A stretch of DNA of 64,000 nucleotides from Streptomyces profundus (GCF_020740535.1 NZ_CP082362.1:5639501-5703500); one strand, 5' to 3'. Counted from the first letter of the stretch, positions 7,630 through 16,846 are shown. Numbers and translations are program-made. The notes: generated by a model not told the origin, from the letters alone.

Positions 7630-9552
7630 ATGATCCAGGCCATCGGACTCACCACCGCGTCACAGCGTGGCAGGCCGCCCGCCGTTGACGACCTCACCTT
7701 CGAAGCCCGCCCGGGTGGCATCACCGCCCTGTTGGGGCCGCCAGGGGCCGGCAAGTCCGCAGCGCTGCGGCTGATGCTCCAACTCTCCCCGGGCCGTGGG
7801 GTGGCGCTCTTCCGGGGGCGACCGCTGTCCCGAGTGCCCCATCCGCAGCGGGAGATCGGCACCTTGCTGGGGGACGTCCCGGGCCATCCGCACCGGTCCG
7901 CCCGCGGGCAGCTGCGCATGCTCGCCGCGTCCGCCGGCGTGCCGGCGGCCCGCGCCGACGAGGTGCTGGAGGTGGTGGGCCTGAGCGGCCTGGCCGACCA
8001 GCGGCTCGGACGGTTCTCCCGGGGGATGGATCGACGGCTTGGCCTCGCCGCCGCGCTGCTCGGCGACCCCCACACCCTGGTGCTGGACGAACCGGACAGC
8101 GGGCTCTCCCCTCGTGAACGAGCCTGGCTCCACGGTCTGTTGCGGGGATACGCGGAGCAGGGCGGGGCCGTGCTGCTCGCGACGACCGACGCGATGGAGA
8201 CCGCCAGGGTCGCTGACCGGGTGGTGAGCATGGAGGCCGGGCGGCTGATCGCCGACCAGCATGTCGAGGACTTCGCCAGGACACGCCTGCGGCCGAGGGT
8301 GGCGGTCCGCACGCCGCACGCCGAGCGTCTGGCCGCGGTGCTGCGTCAGCGATTCCGCACGACGGAGCCGGTCGAAGTCGTCCTGGAATCGGGCAACCGG
8401 GTCTCGGTCTACGGCGGCGATCCGGCCACCGTGGGCGAGATCGCCCACGAGCACCGCATCGTCGTGCACCAACTCGCCGACGAGATCGGGGATGCCGGGG
8501 ACCGTTCCCCCACGGGGCCGTTGCTCCGCGCGGACGGCAGGGTGGTGCCGGCGCAGGAGTCCCGCCCGGCAGCGGTGTCCGTCGACAGCGCGGCCACGGC
8601 TCCGGCCACGGCCTCGGCCACCCTGGCCAGGTCCGCGCCCGCGGCCGGCGCCGCCGCCTCCGCCGCGCCCCCCGAGGCCGTTACCCGCCCCCTCGCGGTG
8701 GCGACCGTCGCCCCCGAGGCCGGGGCCAGGGTCGGTCGACCGGTCGTGCGCCCGGCGCTGCCGCCGCCGCTGCCCGCCCTCTCGCCGGCCGGGCCGAGTT
8801 GGCCCCTCCGCTATGAACTCCGGCGGTGGGCGGGCATCTACACCAGCTGGCTCGTCATGGGCGCCGCCCTGCTGGCGGGCCTCCTCATCGCCGTCGTCCT
8901 CGCCTCCGCCGGCTCCTGGCCGGCCGAGCGGGTGCTCACCGGCTGGGCCGAGCCGCTGCCGCTGCCACCCGTCGCCATGGCCGCCGGGCTGCTGGGCGCA
9001 CTGGCCTTCGGCCAGGAGTTCCGCTACCCGGCTCTCGCCCCTGCCTGTGTGCCCGTGCCCCGCCGACTGTCGTTGCTCACCGGCAAGTCGCTGATCTCCG
9101 CCGTGGCCGCGCTGCTGCTCTGCGCCGCCGCGATCGCGCTGAACTCCATCTCCCTGACGCTGCTGCTCGGGGTGCGTGGCCCGACCCCTGAGTCCTGGGG
9201 CGCCGCCTTCCAGAGCGTCGCCGCGCTCTCCGTCGGCTGCGCCTGGGCCGGGTTGCTGGCGGCCGGCGTCTTCCGTTCGGGCCTGGTGGGCCTCGTGGCC
9301 GTCGCCGCGGTTCCGCTTGTGCTCGCCCCCGCCCTGCGGGCGGCGTTGGACAGTCCCTTCGGCCGGGCGCTGGACGGGCTCCCCGAACGCCTCGGGGCGA
9401 TGACCACCCTCCCGGTCGCCTCGGAGCTCGACCGTTGGCTCTCCGCCTCGGTGCGTCTGGCGTCCCAGCCCATCGGCTGGGCGCTCGCCGTCTCGTTGGC
9501 CGTGCTCCTGTGCGGATACGCCGTGATCAGCCTGCGAGGTGGCTCACGGTAG
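7630..9552 (+). CDS. ABC transporter, ATPase fused to a membrane domain
   Basis: A 640-residue single-chain protein. Residues 1-~225 form an ABC ATPase with Walker A GPPGAGKSA, a degenerate signature FSRGMDRR in place of LSGGQ, and Walker B TLVLDEPDSGL. A Pro/Ala-rich linker (~residues 295-390) leads to a hydrophobic part of about six membrane segments (residues ~400-635) resembling ABC-2-type export permeases. The substrate is unknown. The ATG at 7630 is preceded by GGGAGA seven bases upstream; the open frame extends further upstream without homology. In Streptomyces an ABC gene at this position next to whiH is conserved (family knowledge), but a role in development is not shown. Confidence 0.85.
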   Translation: MIQAIGLTTASQRGRPPAVDDLTFEARPGGITALLGPPGAGKSAALRLMLQLSPGRGVALFRGRPLSRVPHPQREIGTLLGDVPGHPHRSARGQLRMLAASAGVPAARADEVLEVVGLSGLADQRLGRFSRGMDRRLGLAAALLGDPHTLVLDEPDSGLSPRERAWLHGLLRGYAEQGGAVLLATTDAMETARVADRVVSMEAGRLIADQHVEDFARTRLRPRVAVRTPHAERLAAVLRQRFRTTEPVEVVLESGNRVSVYGGDPATVGEIAHEHRIVVHQLADEIGDAGDRSPTGPLLRADGRVVPAQESRPAAVSVDSAATAPATASATLARSAPAAGAAASAAPPEAVTRPLAVATVAPEAGARVGRPVVRPALPPPLPALSPAGPSWPLRYELRRWAGIYTSWLVMGAALLAGLLIAVVLASAGSWPAERVLTGWAEPLPLPPVAMAAGLLGALAFGQEFRYPALAPACVPVPRRLSLLTGKSLISAVAALLLCAAAIALNSISLTLLLGVRGPTPESWGAAFQSVAALSVGCAWAGLLAAGVFRSGLVGLVAVAAVPLVLAPALRAALDSPFGRALDGLPERLGAMTTLPVASELDRWLSASVRLASQPIGWALAVSLAVLLCGYAVISLRGGSR

Positions 9553-9682
9553 GCGCGCAACAAGAGTTCGAAGTCGGCGCACGGCCGTGCGACTTCTCCC
9601 CGGGCCCGAGCGCACGGCGCCGGCTCTCGGCGGCCAGGTTTTGGGCCTTGCGCGAGGGAGTCCATTTCCTTCCGGTTAGACG

Positions 9683-9707
9683 TCAATTATGCGGGAGTCG
9701 CCGATCA
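9683..9707 (+). promoter_or_regulatory. Candidate WhiG-dependent promoter of whiH
   Basis: The octamer GCCGATCA at 9700-9707 matches the -10 class GCCGATAA used by the sporulation sigma factor WhiG, and whiH of S. coelicolor is a known WhiG target. A possible -35 TCAA lies at 9683-9686, but the spacer is 13 bases instead of the usual 15-16, so the -35 call is weak. The site is 64 bases upstream of the proposed whiH start. Confidence 0.5.
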
Positions 9708-9770
9708 CCCTTTCGTGTGCTTTTCACCAAAGACCTCAAGGTGCCAACGAGGGCCGCCGACAAAGGAGGC

Positions 9771-10691
9771 GTGACTACCCTTGCGCACTCCATGATGACC
9801 GCCACTCGTTCCGCCAACTCCGGCACCGCCGGCCGGCCGGGCGAGTTCGACCGTTACTCCTACGCCGAGTCCACCGGCTCGGCCCGCACCACCAACGCGC
9901 CCGCCTGGGACAGCGGCGACAGCGAGTTGGGCCGCGTCGGCCGTCGCACCGCGGGCAACAGGGGCCGTGGCCTGCACGGCCAACTCGTCCAGCAGCTCGG
10001 TCAGATGATCGTCTCGGGCGATCTGGGGGCCGACCGTCCGCTGGTTCCCGAGGAGATCGGGCAGCGCTTCGAGGTCTCCCGCACGGTCGTCCGCGAGTCC
10101 CTCCGGGTCCTTGAGGCCAAGGGCCTCGTCAGCGCCCGCCCCAACGTCGGCACCCGGGTGCGCCCCGTCGGCGACTGGAACCTCCTCGACCCCGACATCA
10201 TCGAGTGGCGTGCCTTCGGCCCCCAGCGCGAGGACCAGCGTCGTGAGCTGTGCGAGCTGCGGCTGACGATCGAGCCCCTCGCCGCCAGGCTGGCCGCCGC
10301 CGACACCGGGGACGAGGTCCAGCAGCGGCTCGGCGACATGGTGGACATCATGACCCACACCCTCGCGCAGGGTGACGCGTTGACCTTCGCCCGGGCCGAC
10401 GCCGAGTTCCACGGGCTGGTGTTGCAGTCGGCCGGCAATCGGATGCTCGAACACCTCTCCGGGATCGTCGCCTCCGCGTTGCAGGTCTCGGGTGGTGCCG
10501 CCTCCGGCTGCGAGCACCCCACCGAGGCGTCCGTCGCGCTGCACCAGCGCATCGTGGACGCGATCGGCTCCGGCGAGCCGCCGGCGGCGGAGACGGCGAT
10601 GCGGCAGCTGCTCACCTTCTCCTCGGACGCTCCCTCCGCGTCGACGACCCCCGGCGCGGACCATGTCGTTCCCGCCCCGCGCGAGCACTGA
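9771..10691 (+). CDS. whiH: Sporulation regulator WhiH, GntR family
   Basis: A 306-residue GntR/FadR-type regulator. The winged helix lies at residues ~70-125 (VPEEIGQRFEVSRTVVRESL) and the FCD ligand domain at ~140-290, including DAEFHGLVLQSAGNRML with likely metal-binding residues. The ~65-residue N-terminal extension before the helix-turn-helix is typical of WhiH, required for septation of aerial hyphae in Streptomyces. It is identified by this architecture and by its place directly upstream of hrdB. The GTG at 9771 follows AAAGGAGG with a spacer of only one or two bases; ATG codons at 9792 and 9795 are alternatives but lie 22 or more bases from that site. It is probably expressed only during sporulation. 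Confidence 0.92.
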   Translation: MTTLAHSMMTATRSANSGTAGRPGEFDRYSYAESTGSARTTNAPAWDSGDSELGRVGRRTAGNRGRGLHGQLVQQLGQMIVSGDLGADRPLVPEEIGQRFEVSRTVVRESLRVLEAKGLVSARPNVGTRVRPVGDWNLLDPDIIEWRAFGPQREDQRRELCELRLTIEPLAARLAAADTGDEVQQRLGDMVDIMTHTLAQGDALTFARADAEFHGLVLQSAGNRMLEHLSGIVASALQVSGGAASGCEHPTEASVALHQRIVDAIGSGEPPAAETAMRQLLTFSSDAPSASTTPGADHVVPAPREH

Positions 10692-10817
10692 GTCGACCGG
10701 CCGGCACGCCGGCCCACCATGCGTCGCCGGGGCCTCCCAGGGCAGGGCTCCGGCGACGCGTTTGCCATGGCCCGCTACAGTCGAGCGTGCGATGTGACTC
10801 GGGACACGTGAAAGCGG

Positions 10818-10845
10818 CGTAACGCTTCCGGGGCCAGCGCGATGA
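10818..10845 (+). promoter_or_regulatory. ShbA-type promoter of hrdB
   Basis: CGTAAC at 10818-10823 and CGATGA at 10840-10845 are separated by 16 bases. This matches the -35/-10 pair reported for the ECF sigma factor ShbA, which drives hrdB in Streptomyces (consensus recalled from memory). It lies about 140 bases upstream of the hrdB start, giving a leader of roughly 130 bases. No other candidate promoter stands out in 10692-10985. Confidence 0.75.
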
Positions 10846-10985
10846 TTCAAGAGGTGGCAGCAGCGGGCGGATCAGCCGTTCGCCGCGGGCCCCGCCACAG
10901 CCGTCGGCGCACCCCAGTCGTCGGTCGTGGCCCCGCTACCAGTGAGCGGGCCTAAGCCGTTCCCAGAGTTTCCGAGAGGTTGTTC

Positions 10986-12602
10986 GTGTCGGCCAGCACT
11001 TCCCGTACTCTCCCCGCAGAGATCGCCGAGTCAAATTCTGTGATGGCGCTCATCGAACGGGGAAAGGCTGAGGGGCAGATCGCCGGCGACGATGTGCGCC
11101 GGGCCTTCGAGGCTGACCAGATCCCGTCAACCCAGTGGAAGAACGTTCTGCGCAGCCTCAACCAGATCCTCGACGAGGAGGGCGTGACGCTGATGGTGAG
11201 TGCCGCCGAGGCGCCCAGGCGCACCCGGAAGAGTGTCGCCGCGAAGACGACGGCCAAGCGCACCGCGACCAAGACGGTCGCGGCCAAGACCGCACCGGCC
11301 AAGAAGGCCACCGCGCTGGCGCCCCCAGACGACGCGGGTGCGGCAGACCCGCAGCCGGGTGCCGAGGGTTCGGCCTCGGTGGCCGGAGCCAAGAAGGCAC
11401 CCGTGAAGAAGGCGGTGGCCAAGAAGGCGCCCGCCAAGAAGTCCGCGGCCAAGAAGGCACCGGCGAAGAAGTCCGCCGCCAAGAAGGCGGCCGACAAGAA
11501 CGCCGATCCCAAGAAGGAGCTGGTCGACGAGTTCCTTGAGGGCGAGGAGGAGGGCTCGGAGGAGCCCGCCGAGCGGGCGGCGCGCGCCGGCGCACCGGCC
11601 GAGGGCGCCGAGGGCAAGCAGGAGAACGAGGGTTTCGTCCTCTCGGACGACGACGAGGACGACGCTCCCGCGCAGCAGGTGGCGGCGGCCGGCGCCACGG
11701 CCGACCCGGTCAAGGACTACCTCAAGCAGATCGGCAAGGTTCCCCTCCTCAACGCCGAGCAGGAGGTGGAGCTGGCCAAGCGGATCGAGGCCGGTCTCTT
11801 CGCCGAGGACAAGCTGGCCAGCGCCGACAAGATCGCCCCCAAGCTCAAGCACGAGCTGGAGATCATCTCCGAGGACGGGCGGCGGGCCAAGAACCACCTG
11901 CTGGAGGCCAACCTCAGGCTGGTGGTCTCGCTCGCGAAGCGCTACACCGGCCGGGGGATGCTCTTCCTCGACCTGATCCAGGAGGGCAACCTGGGTCTGA
12001 TCCGCGCGGTGGAGAAGTTCGACTACACCAAGGGCTACAAGTTCTCCACGTATGCCACCTGGTGGATCCGGCAGGCGATCACCCGTGCCATGGCCGACCA
12101 GGCGCGCACCATCCGCATCCCGGTGCACATGGTCGAGGTGATCAACAAGCTCGCCCGGGTGCAGCGTCAGATGCTTCAGGACCTCGGGCGCGAGCCCACG
12201 CCTGAGGAGCTCGCCAAGGAACTGGACATGACCCCCGAGAAGGTGGTCGAGGTCCAGAAGTACGGCCGGGAGCCGATCTCTCTCCACACCCCGCTGGGTG
12301 AGGACGGGGACAGCGAGTTCGGTGATCTGATCGAGGACTCCGAGGCCGTCGTGCCGGCCGACGCGGTCAGCTTCACGCTGCTGCAGGAGCAGCTGCACTC
12401 GGTCCTCGACACGCTCAGTGAGCGCGAGGCCGGCGTGGTGTCCATGCGGTTCGGTCTGACCGACGGGCAGCCCAAGACGCTGGACGAGATCGGGAAGGTC
12501 TACGGCGTGACGCGGGAGCGCATCCGGCAGATCGAGTCCAAGACCATGTCGAAGCTGCGGCACCCCTCAAGGTCCCAGGTGCTCCGGGACTACCTCGACT
12601 GA
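10986..12602 (+). CDS. hrdB: Principal RNA polymerase sigma factor HrdB
   Basis: A 538-residue group 1 sigma-70 factor that directs RNA polymerase to housekeeping promoters. An N-terminal region (~residues 75-175) is a Lys/Ala-rich tract with repeated AKKAPAKKS units, followed by an acidic stretch (DDDEDD). Region 1.2 starts near [16 protein letters not shown]; region 2 includes [35 protein letters not shown] and [12 protein letters not shown]; region 4 ends with [20 protein letters not shown]. The GTG at 10986 begins the SASTSRTLP sequence shared with S. coelicolor HrdB and follows GAGAGG by seven bases; the in-frame TTG two codons earlier is not needed. It has its own upstream promoter and a strong downstream hairpin, so it is monocistronic. 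Confidence 0.97.
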   Translation: MSASTSRTLPAEIAESNSVMALIERGKAEGQIAGDDVRRAFEADQIPSTQWKNVLRSLNQILDEEGVTLMVSAAEAPRRTRKSVAAKTTAKRTATKTVAAKTAPAKKATALAPPDDAGAADPQPGAEGSASVAGAKKAPVKKAVAKKAPAKKSAAKKAPAKKSAAKKAADKNADPKKELVDEFLEGEEEGSEEPAERAARAGAPAEGAEGKQENEGFVLSDDDEDDAPAQQVAAAGATADPVKDYLKQIGKVPLLNAEQEVELAKRIEAGLFAEDKLASADKIAPKLKHELEIISEDGRRAKNHLLEANLRLVVSLAKRYTGRGMLFLDLIQEGNLGLIRAVEKFDYTKGYKFSTYATWWIRQAITRAMADQARTIRIPVHMVEVINKLARVQRQMLQDLGREPTPEELAKELDMTPEKVVEVQKYGREPISLHTPLGEDGDSEFGDLIEDSEAVVPADAVSFTLLQEQLHSVLDTLSEREAGVVSMRFGLTDGQPKTLDEIGKVYGVTRERIRQIESKTMSKLRHPSRSQVLRDYLD

Positions 12603-12658
12603 TCTGCCTGACCCTGACTGACTCCGCCTGACGCGCCGCGCGGCGCCCTCGCTCATGG

Positions 12659-12692
12659 CCCGGTCGGTGCCCCCTCGGGGGTGCCGACCGGG
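12659..12692 (+). terminator. hrdB terminator hairpin
   Basis: A stem of up to 15 pairs (12659-12673 with 12678-12692) closes on the tetraloop CTCG; two of the pairs are G-U in RNA. It lies 56 bases after the hrdB stop and has no U-tract. Confidence 0.75.
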
Positions 12693-12860
12693 TTCGCGTG
12701 TTTCCAGGGGCGGCCGGCCGGCCCGGCGGGCAGCGGGAGGGGGCGCTGGGCGGCGCTGAGCGCCCGCGGCGGCGGGGGAGTGGTCCGAGGCCGTGGGAAG
12801 ATCGTTTCAGGCCGGGAGAGCGACGTCAGGCGCTCCCGGGGCGCTGGGCCGCAGACGGAA

Positions 12861-12900
12861 ACGGGCGGTCGCCCTCGGTGGCTTGAGGGGGACCGCCCGT
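12861..12900 (-). terminator. Hairpin downstream of the DUF7455-like gene
   Basis: Bases 12861-12876 pair with 12885-12900 with a single mismatch around an 8-base loop. It lies 56 bases beyond the stop of the leftward gene at 12956. With the hrdB hairpin it fills the 353-base gap between the convergent genes; nothing else is seen in that gap. Confidence 0.7.
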
Positions 12901-12955
12901 CGTCCGGCGTCAACCGGACCGAGCCCGTCGGATGGGGATACTGCGAGACGTCAGG

Positions 12956-13186
12956 TCAACGCTCGTTCTCCTGTGCGCTTGCGGGAGTCGCGGTGAGCTT
13001 CTCCGTCTCGTCCTGTATCTCAGCGGCGATCTTCTTGAGTTCTGGCTGGAACTTGCGGCCGTGGTGGGCGCAGAAGAGCAGCTCTCCGCCGCTGATGAGG
13101 ACCACGCGGAGGTATGCCTGGGCGCCGCAACGATCGCAGCGGTCCCCAGCGGTCAGCGGGGTCGCGGGAGTCAGAACAGTAGTCAC
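12956..13186 (-). CDS. Small zinc-ribbon-like protein (DUF7455-like)
   Basis: A 76-residue protein. A CDRCGAQAY motif near residue 17 and FCAHHGRKF near residue 38 form a plausible zinc site of two Cys and one Cys/His pair; the C-terminal half is a charged helix. Proteins of this size and sequence lie beside hrdB in Streptomyces and related genera, and the function is unknown. The GTG start at 13186 has GAGG four bases upstream. It converges with hrdB and diverges from parE. Confidence 0.8.
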   Translation of the reverse strand: MTTVLTPATPLTAGDRCDRCGAQAYLRVVLISGGELLFCAHHGRKFQPELKKIAAEIQDETEKLTATPASAQENER

Positions 13187-13614
13187 GTCGCCTCTTCTCT
13201 AGCTCGACGAGCTGTCGTACCAGGGACAACATCCAACCAGGCCGAGAACGTTCCCGCTCGCGGCTTCTCATCGGAAAAACATCCAACGAGTTGACCGGAC
13301 ATAGCCCGGTGGCGGCGAATGAGCCGTATTGCGGTGTTGCTTGCTAGGTATACGCGTTTTCTCGTGGTTTTGTTCCCGGCTACCTCGGTGTACCCGGAAG
13401 TCTGCTTTCGTTCAGGAGGACGTGCCCGGAGCCTAAGGGGTTCATGCCCCGAAGGGAACGTGATGTACACGTCACCCCCTCCGTCGATCGAACACATGAG
13501 CGACCCTGAGCTACCCTGAGCTTCGCCGGGGAGCTGCGCAACCGCTCTACAAGGCCTCGGTACCCTCTGAGCGGTACTCCGCCACATCTCAGAATTCAGC
13601 GAGGAGCGAACTGC
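13187..13614. other. Intergenic region between divergent DUF7455-like gene and parE
   Basis: A 428-base divergent promoter region, somewhat less GC-rich than its surroundings around 13300-13400. It contains two near-identical copies of ACATCCAAC (cores at 13229-13237 and 13279-13287), spaced exactly 50 bases apart. I could not fix a convincing -35/-10 pair: TATACG at 13350-13355 has no -35 at good spacing. No credible small gene was found. Confidence 0.5.
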
Positions 13615-15732
13615 GTGACCGCCGACACGTCCGTGCCGTCCACCGCACTGCTGACCGGGGCCGATCCGGGCGGCAACTACACCGCGCGGCACCTGCTGGT
13701 TCTGGAGGGGCTGGAGGCGGTACGCAAACGCCCCGGCATGTATATCGGCTCCACCGACAGCCGCGGCCTGATGCACTGCCTCTGGGAGATCATCGACAAC
13801 GCGGTCGACGAGGCCCTCGGGGGGTACTGCGACCGCATCGAGGTGCTGCTGCACGCGGACGGCTCGGTCGAGGTGCGGGACAACGGTCGGGGCATCCCGG
13901 TCGACGTGGAGCCCAAGACGGGGCTCTCCGGGGTCGAGGTGGTGATGACCAAGCTGCACGCCGGCGGAAAGTTCGGCGGCGGCTCCTACGCGGCCTCCGG
14001 CGGTCTGCACGGTGTGGGCGCCTCGGTGGTCAACGCGCTCTCCTCGCGCCTGGACGTGGAGGTGGACCGGAACTCCAGGACCCACGGGATCAGCTTCCGG
14101 CGCGGTACGCCGGGGATCTTCACCGAGTCGGGCCCGGACGCGCCCTTCGAGCCGACGGGCGGCCTGCGCGCCGCCCGGAAGATCCCCAAGTCCAGGACGG
14201 GTACCCGGGTCCGGTACTGGGCCGACCGGCAGATCTTCCTCAAGGACGCCAGGCTCTCCCTGGACACGCTCTACGCCCGGGCCCGGCAGACGGCGTTCCT
14301 GGTGCCCGGGCTGACCATCTCGGTGAGCGACGAGCGGGGCATCGACGGGGCCGAGCACTCCACCGAGGTGTTCAGGTACGACGGCGGCATCAGCGAGTTC
14401 TGCGAGTACCTGGCGAGCGACCGCCCGGTGTGCGACGTGTTGCGGCTGCGGGGTCAGGGCGCGTTCAAGGAGACGGTGCCGGTCCTGGACGAGCGGGGGC
14501 ACATGATCCCCACCGAGGTGCGCCGGCAGCTGGACGTGGATGTCGCGATGCGCTGGGGCACGGGCTACGAGAGCACGGTGCGCTCCTTTGTGAACATCAT
14601 CGCGACGCCGAAGGGCGGCACCCATATCGCCGGCTTCGAGCGGGCGCTGCGCGGCACCGTGAACGAGGTGCTGCGGTCCGCCAAGCTGCTGCGGGTGGCC
14701 GAGGACGACGTGGCCAAGGACGACGTCCTTGAGGGCCTCACGGCGGTGGTCACGGTCCGGCTGGCGGAGCCGCAGTTCGAGGGGCAGACCAAGGAGGTCC
14801 TCGGTACCTCGGCGGCCACCAGGATCGTCGCGCAGGTGGTGTCCAAGGAGCTGAAGTCCTTCCTGACGTCCACCAAGCGGGATGACAAGCAGCAGTCCAG
14901 GGCGGTGCTGGAGAAGGTCGTGGCGGCGGCCAGGACGCGGATCGCCGCCCGTCAGCACAAGGAGGCGCAGCGGCGGAAGACGGCGCTTGAGTCCTCCTCG
15001 CTGCCGGCCAAGCTGGCGGACTGCCGCAGTGACGAGGTGGAGCGCAGCGAGCTGTTCATCGTCGAGGGCGACAGCGCGCTGGGCACGGCCAAGCTGGCGC
15101 GGAACAGCGAGTTCCAGGCGCTGCTGCCGATCCGGGGCAAGATCCTGAACGTGCAGAAGTCGTCGGTCGCCGACATGCTCAAGAACGCCGAGTGCGGAGC
15201 CATCATCCAGGTGATAGGAGCCGGGTCGGGCCGGACCTTCGACATCGACCAGGCGCGTTACGGGCGGGTGATCTTCCTCGCCGACGCGGATGTGGACGGC
15301 GCGCACATCCGCTGTCTGCTGCTCACGCTCTTCCAGCGGTACATGCGTCCGATGGTGGAGCAGGGGCGCGTCTTCTCGGCTGTTCCGCCGCTGCACCGGA
15401 TCGAGTTGAGCAACCCCAAGCGGGGGCAGGACAAGTACCACTACACCTACTCGGACAACGAACTGCGGCAGACGCTGCTGGACTTCGAGCGGCGGAACGT
15501 TCGCCACAAGGAATCCATCCAGCGGTACAAGGGGCTGGGCGAGATGGACGCCGACCAGCTCGCGGAGACCACGATGGATCCCCGCAAGCGGACGTTGCGC
15601 CGGATCAACATCGGCGATCTGGAGGCGGCGGAGGAGGCGTTCAGCCTGCTGATGGGCAACGAGGTGGCGCCGCGACGGGAGTTCATCGCGTCGTCCGCGG
15701 CTACGCTGGACCGCTCCCGCATCGACACCTGA
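13615..15732 (+). CDS. parE: DNA topoisomerase IV subunit B
   Basis: A 705-residue GyrB/ParE ATPase subunit that, with ParC, decatenates daughter chromosomes. Motifs in order: ATP-binding EIIDNAVDEALGG near residue 58, VRDNGRGIPVD near residue 85, GGKFGG and GGLHGVGASVVNAL near 118-140, then TOPRIM elements IVEGDSALG near residue 482 and DADVDGAHIR near residue 560, ending with the QRYKGLGEMD block. Length is that of actinobacterial ParE and lacks the GyrB insertions. It is called ParE rather than GyrB because parC lies nearby and true gyrAB is expected near dnaA. The GTG at 13615 has GAGGAG upstream. Confidence 0.93.
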   Translation: MTADTSVPSTALLTGADPGGNYTARHLLVLEGLEAVRKRPGMYIGSTDSRGLMHCLWEIIDNAVDEALGGYCDRIEVLLHADGSVEVRDNGRGIPVDVEPKTGLSGVEVVMTKLHAGGKFGGGSYAASGGLHGVGASVVNALSSRLDVEVDRNSRTHGISFRRGTPGIFTESGPDAPFEPTGGLRAARKIPKSRTGTRVRYWADRQIFLKDARLSLDTLYARARQTAFLVPGLTISVSDERGIDGAEHSTEVFRYDGGISEFCEYLASDRPVCDVLRLRGQGAFKETVPVLDERGHMIPTEVRRQLDVDVAMRWGTGYESTVRSFVNIIATPKGGTHIAGFERALRGTVNEVLRSAKLLRVAEDDVAKDDVLEGLTAVVTVRLAEPQFEGQTKEVLGTSAATRIVAQVVSKELKSFLTSTKRDDKQQSRAVLEKVVAAARTRIAARQHKEAQRRKTALESSSLPAKLADCRSDEVERSELFIVEGDSALGTAKLARNSEFQALLPIRGKILNVQKSSVADMLKNAECGAIIQVIGAGSGRTFDIDQARYGRVIFLADADVDGAHIRCLLLTLFQRYMRPMVEQGRVFSAVPPLHRIELSNPKRGQDKYHYTYSDNELRQTLLDFERRNVRHKESIQRYKGLGEMDADQLAETTMDPRKRTLRRINIGDLEAAEEAFSLLMGNEVAPRREFIASSAATLDRSRIDT

Positions 15733-15788
15733 GGCGGCCCTGGCGGCGTTCGCGCCGCCAGGCGGTCGTCAGATCCCTGAAGGCTGCA

Positions 15789-15812
15789 CGCAATTTAATT
15801 GCGCAATTTGCG
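15789..15812 (+). promoter_or_regulatory. Palindromic operator upstream of the LacI-type gene
   Basis: The 24 bases hold two overlapping dyads: GCAATT-T-AATTGC (15790-15802) and AATTGCGCAATT (15797-15808, perfect), and two direct GCAATTT copies (15790 and 15803). The AT-richness contrasts sharply with its surroundings. It lies 15 bases before the regulator's start, which suggests autoregulation by steric block. Confidence 0.7.
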
Positions 15813-15826
15813 TTAGCCTTGCGGAT

Positions 15827-16846
15827 ATGACGCGACGACTTGCCCAGGTAGCGCAGAAGGTGGGAGTGAGTGAGGCCACGGTCAGCCGGGTCCTCAACGG
15901 GAAGCCGGGGGTCTCCGAGGCCACCCGGCAGGCCGTCCTCACCGCGCTCGACGTGCTCGGGTACGAACGCCCCACCCAACTGCGCGGCGAACGCGGCCGT
16001 TTGGTCGGTCTGATACTGCCCGAGCTCCAGAACCCGATCTTTCCGGCCTTCGCCGAGGTCCTCGGCGGGGTGCTGGCCCAGCGTGGCCTGGTGCCCGTGC
16101 TGTGCACCCAGACCCCGGGCGGTATCCAGGAGACCGACTACGTCGATCTGCTGCTGCAGCAGCAGGTTTCCGGCGTGGTGTTCGCCGGTGGGCACTACGC
16201 GCAGGAGGACGCGTCGCACGACCACTACCGGCTGCTCGCGGAGCGCAGGCTGCCGGTGGTGTTGATCAACGCGTCGGTGCCGGGGCTCGGTTTTCCCCGG
16301 GTCTCCTGTGACGACTCGGTGGCCGTGGAGCAGGCGTGGCGGCATCTGGTCTCGCTGGGGCACGAGCGGATCGGCCTCGTGCTCGGCCCCGCCGATCACA
16401 TTCCCTCGCAGCGCAAGCTCGCCGCGGCGCGGGCCGCGGCTGAGGCCGGGGGCGGGGAGCTGTCCGACGAGCTGGTCGCTCGTGCCATGTACACGCTGGA
16501 AGGTGGCCAGGCCGCGACGGCCACGTTGTTGGAGCGCGGTGCCACCGGGGTGATCTGTGCCAGCGACGTGATAGCGCTCGGCGCGATCCGGGCGGCGCGG
16601 CGCCGCGGGCTCTCGGTGCCGGAGGACTTCTCCGTGGTGGGATTCGACGACTCCGCCCTGATGACCTGCACCAATCCTCCGCTCAGCACGGTGCGTCAGC
16701 CCATCGAGGCGATGGGCCGTGCGGCGGTCGAGGTGTTGGTCGCGCAGTTCGGCGGACGGGACGTCGGGCGCGACGAGTTGCTGTTCGAGCCCGAGCTGGT
16801 GGTGCGGGAGTCGACGGGGCAGGCGCCCGGGCGAGGTCGCGGTTAG
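15827..16846 (+). CDS. LacI-family regulator of the alpha-glucan locus
   Basis: A 339-residue LacI/GalR repressor. The DNA-binding helix-turn-helix is at residues ~4-23 (LAQVAQKVGVSEATVSRVLN) followed by the hinge-helix region, then a periplasmic-binding-protein-like effector domain. The C-terminal block VPEDFSVVGFDDSALM and the TTVRQP-like STVRQPIEAMG motif are characteristic. It stands directly upstream of the binding-protein, permease and glycosidase genes on the same strand, and AT-rich palindromes lie before it and before the binding-protein gene. By analogy with the Streptomyces agl and mal systems it probably represses the locus until an alpha-glucoside binds; the ligand is inferred only. 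Confidence 0.9.
   Translation: MTRRLAQVAQKVGVSEATVSRVLNGKPGVSEATRQAVLTALDVLGYERPTQLRGERGRLVGLILPELQNPIFPAFAEVLGGVLAQRGLVPVLCTQTPGGIQETDYVDLLLQQQVSGVVFAGGHYAQEDASHDHYRLLAERRLPVVLINASVPGLGFPRVSCDDSVAVEQAWRHLVSLGHERIGLVLGPADHIPSQRKLAAARAAAEAGGGELSDELVARAMYTLEGGQAATATLLERGATGVICASDVIALGAIRAARRRGLSVPEDFSVVGFDDSALMTCTNPPLSTVRQPIEAMGRAAVEVLVAQFGGRDVGRDELLFEPELVVRESTGQAPGRGRG

Noticed and set aside
13330..13355. parE promoter with TTGCGG and TATACG
   Set aside because: The spacer is 14 bases, too short for a sigma-70-type promoter, and no other support exists.
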